Positions 41,735-50,863 of a stretch of DNA of 64,000 bases are shown piece by piece; within the stretch, counting starts at the first letter, position 1; each line of letters starts with the position of its first letter. The stretch is from Candidatus Gastranaerophilales bacterium (lineage in GTDB: Bacteria > Cyanobacteriota > Vampirovibrionia > Gastranaerophilales > Gastranaerophilaceae). A model generated the notes under the pieces. It was not told the DNA's origin. It did not search any database and worked only from the letters and a program-made list of their open reading frames with translations. The stretch spans positions 7,539-71,538 of the forward strand of contig CAAGEQ010000008.1 in NCBI GenBank assembly GCA_900768915.1, in the 5' to 3' direction. The position numbers and the translations under genes were made by a program.

Positions 41735-43669
41735 ATGAGATTTTTAAAGTTTTTATTTATTACAATTTCAATATTTTTATTTTTTTGGCTTGCTTACTGG
41801 TCTTCAGATACATTTTTTGAACCAAAAGCATATAATTATATGGTAAAGACTTTTACTGCGAATAAACACGGTAGTGATAATATTGTGCTTATTGTAATTG
41901 ATGATAAATCAATAGGAAGACATAGATGGCCTTGGAAAAGAAGTTTGTATTGTCCAATTTATGATTATTTCAAAGAATATACAAAATGTAAAATTATTAT
42001 TTCAGATTCAATCGTTACGTCAAATGATGATGTGGTTGCTGATAATGCATATTTTAACAGTCTAAGTAATATTGATAATTTAGTTGTTGGTATGGCATTA
42101 TCTTCGAAAGAATATTCTGATAAACATTTTGGGCAAAAGTATGATAAAGATTTTAAAAATAAGTTTGCTATAAATATTACTGATTTAAGAATGCATGCAG
42201 ATGATTATCCATTTAGTAGTTTGGCAATATTTCCAATTAAATATTTTAATGCAGTAAAAAATGTTGGTGCTATTACGACAGCAAGAGGTGATGATGGTTA
42301 TATCAGGGTTGCAATTGATGCTTTAAATTATAAAGGTACAATTTATCCGTCGATTGCTTTACGTGCATATTCATATTTGAATAATAATGAAAGTTTTAGT
42401 ATTACAGATAGAGAAGTTATTGGTGATAATACTAAAATACATATACCAACAAATAGAGAAAATGGTGGAATTTATACTCCAATAAGGTTTTATAAACCAA
42501 ATGTTTCAGGTGGTAGTTATTCTCACAAAACATATTCTGCTGTTGATATAATGGATTCTTATAAAGAATTAAAAAATGGTCAAAAACCGTCGATTAATCC
42601 TCACGATTTTGATAATAAAATTGTAATGGTTGGTGCAAATGTAAAAGCAGCAGCAACTGGTTTGGCAGATGTAAAAAGGACTCCTGTGTCGAATGAACAT
42701 TCAGGACTAGATGTTCAAGCAACTACTTTAGATAATATTCTGAATAATCATTTTATGATTGAAGTATACGATTGGCAAAATATTATTGTTGCAATGTGTT
42801 TGATGTTATTAACATTCTTTATTATTAGAAATTGTACATTGTTTTTATCTATATCAAGCATAACTTTATTGATTGTTGCTTATATTGTATTGTGTGCAAT
42901 TGCGTATCGATACGGTTTTGCAGTAAATATAATTACACCTATTGCAATGATGATAATTACAATGATATTCGCATATTCTCACAGATATATTTTAGAAGAT
43001 AGAAATAAAGAAAAAATTAAAACAGCAATGGGTAAATATATCTCTGAAGATATTATGAAAAGTGTTGTGAAAAATATTGATGAACTTAAATTAGGTGGGA
43101 AAAAAGCAAATGTAACTGTTTTGTTTGCTGATATTAGAGGTTTTACGTCTATGAGTGAAAAAATGTCAGCAGATGAAGTGTCTGTTATATTAAATGAATA
43201 TTTTACAGAAATAGAACCTATTGTTACTAGAAACAATGGTGTTATTAACAAATTCATTGGAGATGCAGTAATGGCTATTTTTGGTGAGCCTATTCAAGAT
43301 AAAAATCACCCTAAAAATGCTGTTAGATGTGCTTGTGATATGTTGGATAAAGTTAAAGAACTTCAAACAAAATGGTTAAAAGAGGGTAAACCTAAGATTG
43401 AAATAGGCATTGGTATCAATACTGGTGAAGCATTTGTCGGTAATATTGGTTCTGAAAAGAGAATGGAATATACTGTTATCGGTGATATGGTTAACCTTGC
43501 TAGTAGAATAGAAAGTAATAATAAAGTTTATAAAACGAATTTATTAATTAGTAGTTCAACGTATGCCTCTGTTAGAAGTATAGTTGATGTTGTTAAAATT
43601 TCTAATGTTAAAATTAGAGGTAAAGAAAAAACATTAGATTTATATGAGGTTATTCGTTTAATTGGATAA
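41735..43669 (+). CDS. CHASE2-domain adenylate/guanylate cyclase
   Basis: This 644-residue membrane receptor has an N-terminal transmembrane helix, an extracytoplasmic CHASE2 sensor domain (about 30-335), three transmembrane helices (about 345-425) and a class III cyclase domain (about 455-640). The catalytic features are LFADIRGFTSMSEKM with the first metal aspartate, KFIGDAVMAIFGEP with the second, and YTVIGDMVNLASRIE with the transition-state asparagine and arginine. It probably makes cAMP, as in many cyanobacterial proteins of this layout. Its stop overlaps the start of recG by eight bases. Confidence 0.92.
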   Translation: MRFLKFLFITISIFLFFWLAYWSSDTFFEPKAYNYMVKTFTANKHGSDNIVLIVIDDKSIGRHRWPWKRSLYCPIYDYFKEYTKCKIIISDSIVTSNDDVVADNAYFNSLSNIDNLVVGMALSSKEYSDKHFGQKYDKDFKNKFAINITDLRMHADDYPFSSLAIFPIKYFNAVKNVGAITTARGDDGYIRVAIDALNYKGTIYPSIALRAYSYLNNNESFSITDREVIGDNTKIHIPTNRENGGIYTPIRFYKPNVSGGSYSHKTYSAVDIMDSYKELKNGQKPSINPHDFDNKIVMVGANVKAAATGLADVKRTPVSNEHSGLDVQATTLDNILNNHFMIEVYDWQNIIVAMCLMLLTFFIIRNCTLFLSISSITLLIVAYIVLCAIAYRYGFAVNIITPIAMMIITMIFAYSHRYILEDRNKEKIKTAMGKYISEDIMKSVVKNIDELKLGGKKANVTVLFADIRGFTSMSEKMSADEVSVILNEYFTEIEPIVTRNNGVINKFIGDAVMAIFGEPIQDKNHPKNAVRCACDMLDKVKELQTKWLKEGKPKIEIGIGINTGEAFVGNIGSEKRMEYTVIGDMVNLASRIESNNKVYKTNLLISSSTYASVRSIVDVVKISNVKIRGKEKTLDLYEVIRLIG

Positions 43670-46034
43670 TTTAGACATAATAAAAAAAGCGATTAATGTT
43701 GAAGTTAAGAATAAGTACATAAATATTAGGGGAAAGAAACAGTACTTTTCTGCTTTTATGTGTTCTCATATTAGAAAAATTTTGAAAAAATCATTAATTC
43801 CTGAACGTTGGAAAGTTATCTTGAAGTATTTTGAATTATATTCAACGTCCTCAATGCCTGATAGAAAAATAGCAATTGAATATTTTGTAAAGGTTATGAA
43901 ATTAGAATTGGCAGAGAGAGAAAGCAATCCCGTTTCTGATACATCAAAGCCTGATCCATTTTCTTCTGTCACTTATGTTAAAGGTGTTGGACCGAAGATA
44001 GGTGCAATGTTGAATAAATTGGGAGTATTTACTGCAAGTGACTTGTTGTTTTATTTTCCTAGAAAACATATTGATTATTCAAAACGTACACCTATTAGAA
44101 ATTTGCAAGTTGGTGAAACAACGACAGTTTTTGGATACATAAAATCAATAGATAGTTTTGTAACTCCGAAAGGTTTAGGAGTTATGAAGGTTCGTATTGC
44201 AGATGAAACTGGTAGTATCAATTTGAATTTCTTTTATGCGAAATCTTCAAAATTTATTTTAGAACGAGCAAAAAGACAATTCCCTAAAGATGCAGGTATT
44301 ATTGTTTCTGGTACGGTAAAATTAAATTCTTATGATGGTAAATATACTCTTGAAAATACGACATATTCTATTATGTCAGGAGATTATCTGATAAATGATA
44401 ATATCAATTTAGCAAGAATTGTTCCAATTTACTCATTAAGTGAAAACTTAAATATAAAAACATTGCGTAAAGCCATTTATAATGCAATACAATTATATAA
44501 AAATACGATAGTTAACGTTGTTCCAGATTATTTAAGAGAAAAATATCATCTGTTAGATAAGAAAGATGCTGTAGAACAAATTCATTTTCCTAATAGTATG
44601 GAAATGCTTGAAAGGGCAAGATTTTCTCTTGTTTTTGAAGAATTATTTTTAGTACAGTTAAAGTTGGCTTTAATTAGAGAACAAAATAAACATGATAATA
44701 AATCATTGCCATTACAAATACAAAAAGATGGTCTTGTTATGAAGTTTATAAATGGTTTACCGTTTGAATTAACAAGTGCTCAAAAACGAGCAATTAATGA
44801 AATTTTAAATGATATGAATTCAACGGAACCAATGCAACGATTGTTACAAGGTGATGTAGGTAGTGGTAAAACGGTTGTTGCTTGTATTATGCTTTTGGCT
44901 GCAGTAGAAAATGGCTATCAAGGTGCAATAATGGCACCGACAGAAATTCTTGCTCAACAACATTACAATAATATGGTGAAATGGTTGACACCATTAGGGT
45001 TAAGTGTTGGATTATTTTTAGGTAGTTTGGGTAAAAAACAAAGGGTTAGTTTTGAAACAGGTTTGAGAAATGGACAAATCAATATTGCAGTTGGTACTCA
45101 TGCTTTGATTCAAGAGAGTGTTGAGTTTGCAAATTTAGGTGCAGTTGTTATTGATGAACAACATAGGTTTGGTGTTAAACAACGTTTAACTCTTAGAAAA
45201 AAGGCACAAAACCCTCAAATATTAACAATGACTGCAACACCTATTCCAAGAACGTTAGCAATTACTATGAATGGTGATTTGGATTTAACTATTATTGATG
45301 AATTACCAAAAGGTAGAAAACCAATTATAACAACCTTAAATCAGCCTAAAAAGCAAATTTATAAATTGATAAGAGATGAAATTGAAAAAGGTCATCAAGC
45401 ATATATTGTATATCCTTTGATTGATGAAAGTGAAACTTTATCAGCAAAAGCGGCAACTAAAGAGGCCGAAAGATTACAACAAACGGTATTTTCTGATTTA
45501 AGAATAGGTTTATTGCATGGTAAATTAAAAAATGCTGAAAAAGATGAAGTGATGGAGAAATTTAAAAATAAAGAATATGATATTCTTGTTGCAACAACGG
45601 TTGTTGAGGTTGGGGTTGATGTTCCAAATGCTACTGTTATTGTAATAGAAAATGCTGAAAGATTTGGATTATCTCAGTTACATCAGTTAAGAGGTCGTGT
45701 AGGACGTAGTGATAATCAATCTTATTGTGCTTTGACTACTTCTACTTCATCTCAAGATGTAAGAAGCAGATTATCAGTTATGACTGAAACTAATGATGGT
45801 TTTGTTATTGCTGAAAAAGATTTAGAAATACGTGGTCCAGGTGAATTTTTAGGTGTACGTCAAAGTGGATTACCAGATTTGATGATTTCTGATATTGTTA
45901 AAGATGCGAAAATTTTAGAAATGGCTCGTGGTGCTGCAATAGAATTTGTAAAAAATAATGATATAGAAAAATATCCTCAATTAAAAGATACAACTAATCT
46001 GACATTAGATGGTACTTTATTGTTAGGTACATAA
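43662..46034 (+). CDS. recG: ATP-dependent DNA helicase RecG
   Basis: RecG remodels stalled forks and Holliday junctions. The 790-residue protein has an N-terminal extension (about 1-105), an OB-fold wedge domain (about 110-240; GVGPKIGAMLNKLGVFTASD) and helicase domains. These carry GDVGSGKT (about residue 402), DEQHRFG, TATPIPRTLA and the late QLHQLRGRVGRSDNQSYC. The start is TTG 43662, inside the cyclase gene, so translation is likely coupled. All motifs are intact. Confidence 0.95.
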   Translation: MDNLDIIKKAINVEVKNKYINIRGKKQYFSAFMCSHIRKILKKSLIPERWKVILKYFELYSTSSMPDRKIAIEYFVKVMKLELAERESNPVSDTSKPDPFSSVTYVKGVGPKIGAMLNKLGVFTASDLLFYFPRKHIDYSKRTPIRNLQVGETTTVFGYIKSIDSFVTPKGLGVMKVRIADETGSINLNFFYAKSSKFILERAKRQFPKDAGIIVSGTVKLNSYDGKYTLENTTYSIMSGDYLINDNINLARIVPIYSLSENLNIKTLRKAIYNAIQLYKNTIVNVVPDYLREKYHLLDKKDAVEQIHFPNSMEMLERARFSLVFEELFLVQLKLALIREQNKHDNKSLPLQIQKDGLVMKFINGLPFELTSAQKRAINEILNDMNSTEPMQRLLQGDVGSGKTVVACIMLLAAVENGYQGAIMAPTEILAQQHYNNMVKWLTPLGLSVGLFLGSLGKKQRVSFETGLRNGQINIAVGTHALIQESVEFANLGAVVIDEQHRFGVKQRLTLRKKAQNPQILTMTATPIPRTLAITMNGDLDLTIIDELPKGRKPIITTLNQPKKQIYKLIRDEIEKGHQAYIVYPLIDESETLSAKAATKEAERLQQTVFSDLRIGLLHGKLKNAEKDEVMEKFKNKEYDILVATTVVEVGVDVPNATVIVIENAERFGLSQLHQLRGRVGRSDNQSYCALTTSTSSQDVRSRLSVMTETNDGFVIAEKDLEIRGPGEFLGVRQSGLPDLMISDIVKDAKILEMARGAAIEFVKNNDIEKYPQLKDTTNLTLDGTLLLGT

Positions 46035-46132
46035 TCATTACAAAAATGGCATGTTAAAATCTTGATTTTATTTAAAAAATTAATTATCATAGATATAATA
46101 AGTGTAAAAAATACAAGATTTGGGTAGGGATA

Positions 46133-46759
46133 ATGAACGGATATAGTTTTGAATTGATTACAGGTCCAATGGGTTGCGGTAAGACTGAAGAATTGCTTAG
46201 ACGTATTAGAAGATGCGTTATTGCAAGAAAAAAAATTAAAGTCTTTTCTCCATTATTGGATACTAGAGCAAATGGTGACTATATTGAATCTCGTAACGGT
46301 TTATGGGCAGATGCAATTAAAGTCGAACATTCTATCCAAATTATGACACATGTTAAACCAGAAGACGAAATTGTTGCGATAGATGAGTTACAATTCTTTG
46401 ATTCAAATATTGTCAAGGTTATTACCCGTTTGATGAATGAAGGAAAGAAGGTTATTGGTACAGGCTTAGAACTTGATTTTAAATCGGAACCATTTGGAGC
46501 AATGCCACAGTTGATGTGTATTGCAACAAAGGTTGATAAATTACATGCTGTATGCATGAAATGTGGTTGTGAACATGCTACAAGAACACAACGATTAATC
46601 GACGGAAAGCCAGCCGATAAAAGTTCACCATTGATTATGATTGGTGGCGATGAAACATACGAAGCACGTTGTATCAAGTGTTACGAGTTGCCAGACAAAA
46701 ATGCAGGCAAAAAGACCAACCATTCCAATTTAAAAATATTAAATTTTGTTCATAAGTAA
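46133..46759 (+). CDS. tdk: Thymidine kinase
   Basis: Tdk phosphorylates thymidine in nucleotide salvage. The 208 residues fit the type II, zinc-containing family: Walker A GPMGCGKTEELLRRI at residues 12-26, the Walker B block IDELQFFD near residue 84, and a zinc ribbon formed by CMKCG near residue 142 and RCIKCYE near residue 181. A GTAGGG ribosome-binding site lies just before the ATG. It follows recG after about 100 bases. Confidence 0.95.
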   Translation: MNGYSFELITGPMGCGKTEELLRRIRRCVIARKKIKVFSPLLDTRANGDYIESRNGLWADAIKVEHSIQIMTHVKPEDEIVAIDELQFFDSNIVKVITRLMNEGKKVIGTGLELDFKSEPFGAMPQLMCIATKVDKLHAVCMKCGCEHATRTQRLIDGKPADKSSPLIMIGGDETYEARCIKCYELPDKNAGKKTNHSNLKILNFVHK

Positions 46760-46771
46760 TGTATATCGTGT

Positions 46772-46861
46772 TTATTGTGCTGAAAATTTACCTTCAAGCA
46801 TACTAGGAACAGCGATTAATGTTACATAAAATACTAATGCGAATAATACTAAGTTTTCCAT
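46772..46861 (-). CDS. Putative 29-aa single-span membrane peptide
   Basis: ATG 46861 to TAA 46772 encodes 29 residues beginning MENLVLFALVFYVTLIAVPS. It is a single hydrophobic helix followed by a short polar end (MLEGKFSAQ). A GGAG lies eight bases before the ATG. The codons match the local style. Size and layout recall the tiny membrane subunits of cyanobacterial energy complexes, but no homology can be claimed. It lies in the gap between tdk and the infA operon. Confidence 0.5.
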   Translation of the reverse strand: MENLVLFALVFYVTLIAVPSMLEGKFSAQ

Positions 46862-47246
46862 AGGTACACTCCAATCTATATAAATTATGTTCCACAATTA
46901 TATAGATTTTTAACATCTTTTTCTTAAAATATACAAAAATTTATAGAGACTTTTGTACACTTAATTTGAAATTTTTATTTATTATAATTGTTTGTTTATT
47001 TAATTATTTAAAAATTAGAATAATTAAGAAATGTAAAGTGATAGGCTTTAAAGCCATTATTAGAGCATAATTTGCATGATATGAAAAATATTGAATATGT
47101 GGTATTATTTAAAAAACAATATGTAAAGAATGTAAAATAAATAGTTTAAATCGTAGTAAAAATGCTTGCATTCGGATTTTTAGCGAATATGATATTAAAA
47201 GGTGTATAAGTACGCCTGTAATTTAGTCGAAATAAAAGAGGATTTA
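46862..47246. other. AT-rich leader region before infA
   Basis: About 385 very AT-rich bases between the 29-aa gene and infA contain no further credible gene. The promoter of the infA-rpsI operon must lie here, but no clear -35/-10 pair could be assigned. The in-frame extension of infA to 47202 is not considered coding. Confidence 0.4.
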
Positions 47247-47462
47247 ATGGCAAAAGACGTAATAGAAATTGAAGGTAAAATACTAGAATCAATGCCAAAC
47301 GCAATGTTTCGTGTTGAATTAGAAAATGGACATGAAATTTTGGCTCATATCTCAGGCAAGATTAGAAAAAACTTTATTAGAATATTGCCTGGTGACAAAG
47401 TTAAAGTAGAAATGACACCATACGATTTAACAAAAGGTAGAATTACATTCAGACTTAAATAG
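47247..47462 (+). CDS. infA: Translation initiation factor IF-1
   Basis: IF-1 binds the 30S A site during initiation. The 71-residue S1/OB-fold protein has the conserved MAKDVIEIEGKILESMPNA start, the HISGKIRKNFIRILPGDKV core and the C-terminal YDLTKGRITFRLK. An upstream in-frame start at 47202 would add 15 residues not found in the family. The ATG at 47247 has AAGAGG six bases before it and is chosen. It opens the infA-rpmJ-rpsM operon, here without the usual secY-adk-map genes upstream. Confidence 0.97.
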   Translation: MAKDVIEIEGKILESMPNAMFRVELENGHEILAHISGKIRKNFIRILPGDKVKVEMTPYDLTKGRITFRLK

Positions 47463-47489
47463 TAAGTAGACAAAATAAAGGATAAAACA

Positions 47490-47603
47490 ATGAAAACAAG
47501 ATCATCAGTAAAACCTATGTGTGATAAATGCAAGGTTATCAGAAGAAAAGGTAGAGTAGCAGTTATCTGTGAAAATCCAAAACACAAACAAAGACAAGGA
47601 TAG
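47490..47603 (+). CDS. rpmJ: 50S ribosomal protein L36
   Basis: The 37-residue protein starts MKTRSSVKPMCDKCKVIRRK and ends ENPKHKQRQG, the classical L36 pattern. It has a complete zinc-binding set of three cysteines and one histidine (C11, C14, C27, H32). AAAGGA lies just before the ATG at 47490. It lies 27 bases after infA, the normal order. L36 is a small late-assembly component of the 50S subunit. Confidence 0.96.
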   Translation: MKTRSSVKPMCDKCKVIRRKGRVAVICENPKHKQRQG

Positions 47604-47606
47604 ATT

Positions 47607-47708
47607 TTGCGTAGAGTGACGGCGAACGAAGTGAGCCTAACTCGAAGTAACGCGAAACTTGTGAATGACAGTTTACGAAGTAAACGAAATGAACAGAGTG
47701 TAGCGTGA
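47607..47708 (+). repeat. Palindrome-rich element between rpmJ and rpsM
   Basis: This GC-richer stretch contains three copies of CGAAGTRA (47627-47634, 47643-47650, 47676-47683) and a perfect palindrome GTTTAC-GAA-GTAAAC at 47671-47685. One frame is open for 34 codons (SLTRSNAKLVNDSLRSKRNE), the type of spurious peptide typical of palindromic elements. There is no good start or ribosome-binding site, so it is treated as an inserted repeat or structured leader, not a gene. Confidence 0.5.
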
Positions 47709-47819
47709 AGCAATAATTTAGTGAAACAAGTCTAACTACAGGACTAAAAATCGTAGTGGAGAGGAAGTATTTAAGCCTCTTAAAGAAAAAAATCTAACAA
47801 CAAACAAAGGAGAAATTAA

Positions 47820-48185
47820 ATGGCAAGATTAGTAGGGGTAGATTTACCTCGTAACAAAAGAATGGAAATCGCATTAACCTATATATACGGTATAGGACCA
47901 ACTAGAAGTAAGAAAATTCTAGCGGCAACAGGTATTTCACCTGATTTAAGAACAGATGATTTAACAGATGAAGATATTAAATTGTTAAGAAACGAACTTT
48001 CTAATTATCACATCGAAGGTGATTTAAGAAGAGAAGTTTCTATGAACATTAAACGTTTACAAGAAATCAATTCTTACAGAGGTATGCGTCATAAAAGAAA
48101 TTTACCTTGCAGAGGTCAAAGAACTAAAACTAATGCTAGAACAAGACGTGGTAAGAAAACTGGACCAGTTGCTAAGAAAAAATAA
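47820..48185 (+). CDS. rpsM: 30S ribosomal protein S13
   Basis: S13 sits in the 30S head and contacts the P-site tRNA. The 121 residues are full length, from MARLVGVDLPRNKRMEIALT, with the IYGIGPTRSKKIL helix-two-turns-helix region, to the basic tail with LPCRGQRTKTNARTRRGKK. AAAGGAG lies before the ATG. An unusual gap of 216 bases with a palindromic element separates it from rpmJ. Confidence 0.97.
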   Translation: MARLVGVDLPRNKRMEIALTYIYGIGPTRSKKILAATGISPDLRTDDLTDEDIKLLRNELSNYHIEGDLRREVSMNIKRLQEINSYRGMRHKRNLPCRGQRTKTNARTRRGKKTGPVAKKK

Positions 48186-48261
48186 TGTTTAGAACATTAA
48201 GTTAGCAATGTAAACGGAAGATACTTAAGAAATATAAATAATAAAAATAAGGAATAAAAAA

Positions 48262-48648
48262 ATGGCAAGACCACAAAAAACAAAGAAAAAAGAAAAGAAG
48301 AATGTATTGCAAGGTGTAGTACATATCCAATCTACTTTTAATAACACAATTGTTACATCAACAGATACTCAAGGTAATGCAATTGCTTGGGCTACTGCAG
48401 GTGCAACAGGTTTTAAAGGTGCTAGAAAGGGTACTCCATTTGCAGCACAATCAGCAGCTGAATTAGTTGCAAAAAAATCAATTGACCAAGGTATGAAAAA
48501 AGTTGAAGTTTATATCAAAGGTCCTGGTTCAGGTAGAGAAACTGCTATTAGAGCAATTCAAGCTGCTGGACTAGAAATCACATTAATCAAGGACGTTACA
48601 CCTATTCCACATAACGGATGCCGTCCACCTAAAAAACGTAGAGTATAA
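48262..48648 (+). CDS. rpsK: 30S ribosomal protein S11
   Basis: S11 lies on the 30S platform near the mRNA exit. The 128 residues include VVHIQSTFNNTIVTSTDTQG, the GPGSGRETAIRAIQAAGLEI block and the C-terminal DVTPIPHNGCRPPKKRRV, all characteristic. AAGGA precedes the ATG. It lies between rpsM and rpsD in the expected order. Confidence 0.97.
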   Translation: MARPQKTKKKEKKNVLQGVVHIQSTFNNTIVTSTDTQGNAIAWATAGATGFKGARKGTPFAAQSAAELVAKKSIDQGMKKVEVYIKGPGSGRETAIRAIQAAGLEITLIKDVTPIPHNGCRPPKKRRV

Positions 48649-48702
48649 TTATTAGTTATAGAGATTATTCTATAATCTACGTTAATTTATAGTAATACAA
48701 TA

Positions 48703-48736
48703 GGTGAGAGCTCGAAAGAGTCATAGGTGCCTCACC
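48703..48736 (+). promoter_or_regulatory. Structured leader hairpin upstream of rpsD
   Basis: GGTGAG (48703-48708) pairs with CTCACC (48731-48736) and encloses a second small stem CTC-GAAA-GAG with a GNRA-type tetraloop. The structure ends 24 bases before the S4 start. Ribosomal protein S4 autoregulates in several bacteria through structured leaders, so this may be an S4-binding site. No match to a known leader class is claimed. Confidence 0.4.
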
Positions 48737-48760
48737 ACAAGAAAAAGGAGAAATAACTGT

Positions 48761-49363
48761 ATGGCAAGATATACAGGACCTACAAATAAATTATTCCGTA
48801 ACTACGGAGTTAAAGACTTATCAAACAGAAAGTTAACTTCTTCAATGAGACAGACTGCTTCAGGTCAGCATGGTGCTGTTAGAAAAAAACTTTCTGAATA
48901 TGCAATTCACTTAAATGAAAAACAAAAAATCAGAATGACTTATTTAGTAAGTGAAAAACAATTTGCTAAATACTATAACGAAGCTGCTAGAAGAAAAGGC
49001 GTTACAGGTACAATTCTTTTACAAATCTTAGAATCAAGACTTGATAACACATTATTTAGAGCAGGTTATGGTGTAACACGTAAACAATCTAGACAAATCG
49101 TTAATCACGGTCACGTTCTAGTTAATGGTAAGAAAGTTGATATTCCATCATACTTATTGAAACCAGGTGATGTAGTTACAGTTAAAGCTAAAAGTTCAGA
49201 TTACTTAAAGAATGTTATGGCAACAATCGATTTATCTTGTGCACCAGCATGGGTAACTGTTGATAACGATACTTTAAAAATTACATTCGACAGAGTTCCT
49301 GAAAGAGAAGAATTAGATCCTGACTTCAAGGAACAATTGGTAATTGAGTATTATTCTAAATAG
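48761..49363 (+). CDS. rpsD: 30S ribosomal protein S4
   Basis: S4 nucleates 30S assembly and can repress its own operon. The 200-residue protein starts MARYTGPTNKLFRNYG and carries the S4 RNA-binding domain near residues 90-150 (LESRLDNTLFRAGYGVTRKQ, then RQIVNHGHVLVNGKKVDIPS). The frame is open upstream to 48704, but AAGGAG at 48745-48750 and the family start select ATG 48761. The zinc-finger cysteines of some S4 proteins are absent. Placement between rpsK and rpoA follows the proteobacterial order. Confidence 0.97.
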   Translation: MARYTGPTNKLFRNYGVKDLSNRKLTSSMRQTASGQHGAVRKKLSEYAIHLNEKQKIRMTYLVSEKQFAKYYNEAARRKGVTGTILLQILESRLDNTLFRAGYGVTRKQSRQIVNHGHVLVNGKKVDIPSYLLKPGDVVTVKAKSSDYLKNVMATIDLSCAPAWVTVDNDTLKITFDRVPEREELDPDFKEQLVIEYYSK

Positions 49364-49387
49364 AATCTGATAGGAGAAATTATAATT

Positions 49388-50392
49388 ATGGAATTAGAAA
49401 TTAAAACTGTTAATACTGCCACAAGTTCTGATGGCTCACAATATGGTAAATTTGTTATCAGCCCATTAGAAAGAGGTTTTGGTATAACAATTGGTAACTC
49501 TTTAAGAAGAGTTTTATTATCAAGCCTTGAAGGTACAGCAGTTACATCAGCAAGAATCGAAGGTATTACTCACGAATACACTGCTATTCCAGGTGTGTTA
49601 GAAGATGTAGTTGATGTATTATTAAACTTCAAAGGTTTAGCAATTAAAACTGAAACAAAAGAACCTCAAACTTTGAGAATTGATATTGACAGACCAGGTC
49701 CTGTATTGGCAAGTGATATTCAACTTCCTGCTGGTGTTAAAATCGTTAACCCAGATTGGTTGATTTGTACAATTGCTGATGGTGGTAGTTTCCATGCTGA
49801 AATTACTGTAGAAACAGGTAAAGGTTATGTTCCTCATGATGTTCCTCGTAACAAAGAGGGTGTAGCAATTGATTTATTACCAATTGATGCAACATTCATG
49901 CCTATCAAACGTGTTAAATATGATGTAGAAAACACTCGTGTAGGTGGTTCTATTGATTTTGATAAATTAACTCTTGAAATTTGGTCAAATGGTACAGTTG
50001 ATGTTACTGCAGCATTATCACAAGCAGCTAATTTATTAATCGAACACTTCGTTCAAATCGCTTCAATATCAGGTCAAGCACCTATTCTTACATCTTATGA
50101 AAAGACTGCTTCTGATATGATTATTGATGATGTTGTTGATGAACCTGCAGAAGAAGAACCTTCAATCTCTATTGAAGAATTAGAATTATCTGTAAGAGCA
50201 TACAATTGCTTAAAAAGAGCAAGCATCAATTCAATGGCTGAATTATTGAAAAAATCAGAACATGATTTGTTAATTATCAAAAACTTCGGTAAAAAATCAG
50301 CAGATGAAGTTATTGAAAAATTACACGAACACGGATTAGATTTAGCTCCAAATCCAGAAATGGATGAAGACGGTGTTTTAATCGGTGAATAA
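49388..50392 (+). CDS. rpoA: RNA polymerase alpha subunit
   Basis: The alpha subunit dimerises to start assembly of RNA polymerase. The 334-residue protein has the N-terminal dimerisation domain (about 1-230; ISPLERGFGITIGNSLRRVL) and the C-terminal domain (about 255-320; LELSVRAYNCLKRASINSM, then FGKKSADEVIEKL) that binds UP elements and activators. An acidic linker (DDVVDEPAEEEP) joins them. A TAGGAG ribosome-binding site precedes the ATG. Gene order rpsD-rpoA-rplQ is canonical. Confidence 0.97.
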   Translation: MELEIKTVNTATSSDGSQYGKFVISPLERGFGITIGNSLRRVLLSSLEGTAVTSARIEGITHEYTAIPGVLEDVVDVLLNFKGLAIKTETKEPQTLRIDIDRPGPVLASDIQLPAGVKIVNPDWLICTIADGGSFHAEITVETGKGYVPHDVPRNKEGVAIDLLPIDATFMPIKRVKYDVENTRVGGSIDFDKLTLEIWSNGTVDVTAALSQAANLLIEHFVQIASISGQAPILTSYEKTASDMIIDDVVDEPAEEEPSISIEELELSVRAYNCLKRASINSMAELLKKSEHDLLIIKNFGKKSADEVIEKLHEHGLDLAPNPEMDEDGVLIGE

Positions 50393-50431
50393 TTAAGAAA
50401 TACAAATAGTAAATTATAAGGAAAAAAGAAA

Positions 50432-50860
50432 ATGAGACACCAATGTAAGAAACATACACTTAGCAAAGCACAAGATCAAAGAAAAGCCTTGTTGCGTTCA
50501 TTGGCTACTGAACTTTTCGTTCATGGTGAAATCAAAACAACTATGGCTAGAGCAAAAGCTTTAAGACCTTATGCTGAAGGTATTATCACTTTGGCTAAAA
50601 AAGGTGATTTGAACTCAAGAAGACAAGCTGCTAAGTTTATCTTTGATAAAGAAACAGGAAAATTTATGGACTTAGAAACTTCTGAAGTTTTTGAAAAAGC
50701 AGAAGAAGGTAAAAAGTTGATTTCTCAAACAGTTTTGAGAAAATTATTCTGTGTAATCAGCAAGCAATATTCAGAACGTAAAGGTGGATATACTAGAATA
50801 TTCCGTTTACCACCTAGACGTGGTGATGCTACTGAAATGGCATTGATTCAATTGGTATAA
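50432..50860 (+). CDS. rplQ: 50S ribosomal protein L17
   Basis: L17 lies near the polypeptide exit of the 50S subunit. The 142 residues include the N-terminal signature CKKHTLSKAQDQRKALLRSL, the EIKTTMARAKALRPYAEGII block and the C-terminal GGYTRIFRLPPRRGDATEMA. It carries a slightly longer central insert than E. coli L17 (KEEG-type, around residue 80-95). AAGGA lies before the ATG. truA begins three bases after its stop. Confidence 0.97.
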   Translation: MRHQCKKHTLSKAQDQRKALLRSLATELFVHGEIKTTMARAKALRPYAEGIITLAKKGDLNSRRQAAKFIFDKETGKFMDLETSEVFEKAEEGKKLISQTVLRKLFCVISKQYSERKGGYTRIFRLPPRRGDATEMALIQLV

Positions 50861-50863
50861 TTG

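Noticed and set aside
47202..47246. N-terminal extension of IF-1
   Set aside because: IF-1 is nearly invariant in length, and AAGAGG precedes the internal ATG 47247.
47345..47713. 122-aa minus-strand ORF across infA, rpmJ and the palindromic element
   Set aside because: It is antisense to two certain genes and shows no recognisable domain or ribosome-binding site.
48704..48760. N-terminal extension of S4 to 48704
   Set aside because: It would translate the leader hairpin; the family start MARYTGP and the AAGGAG support ATG 48761.
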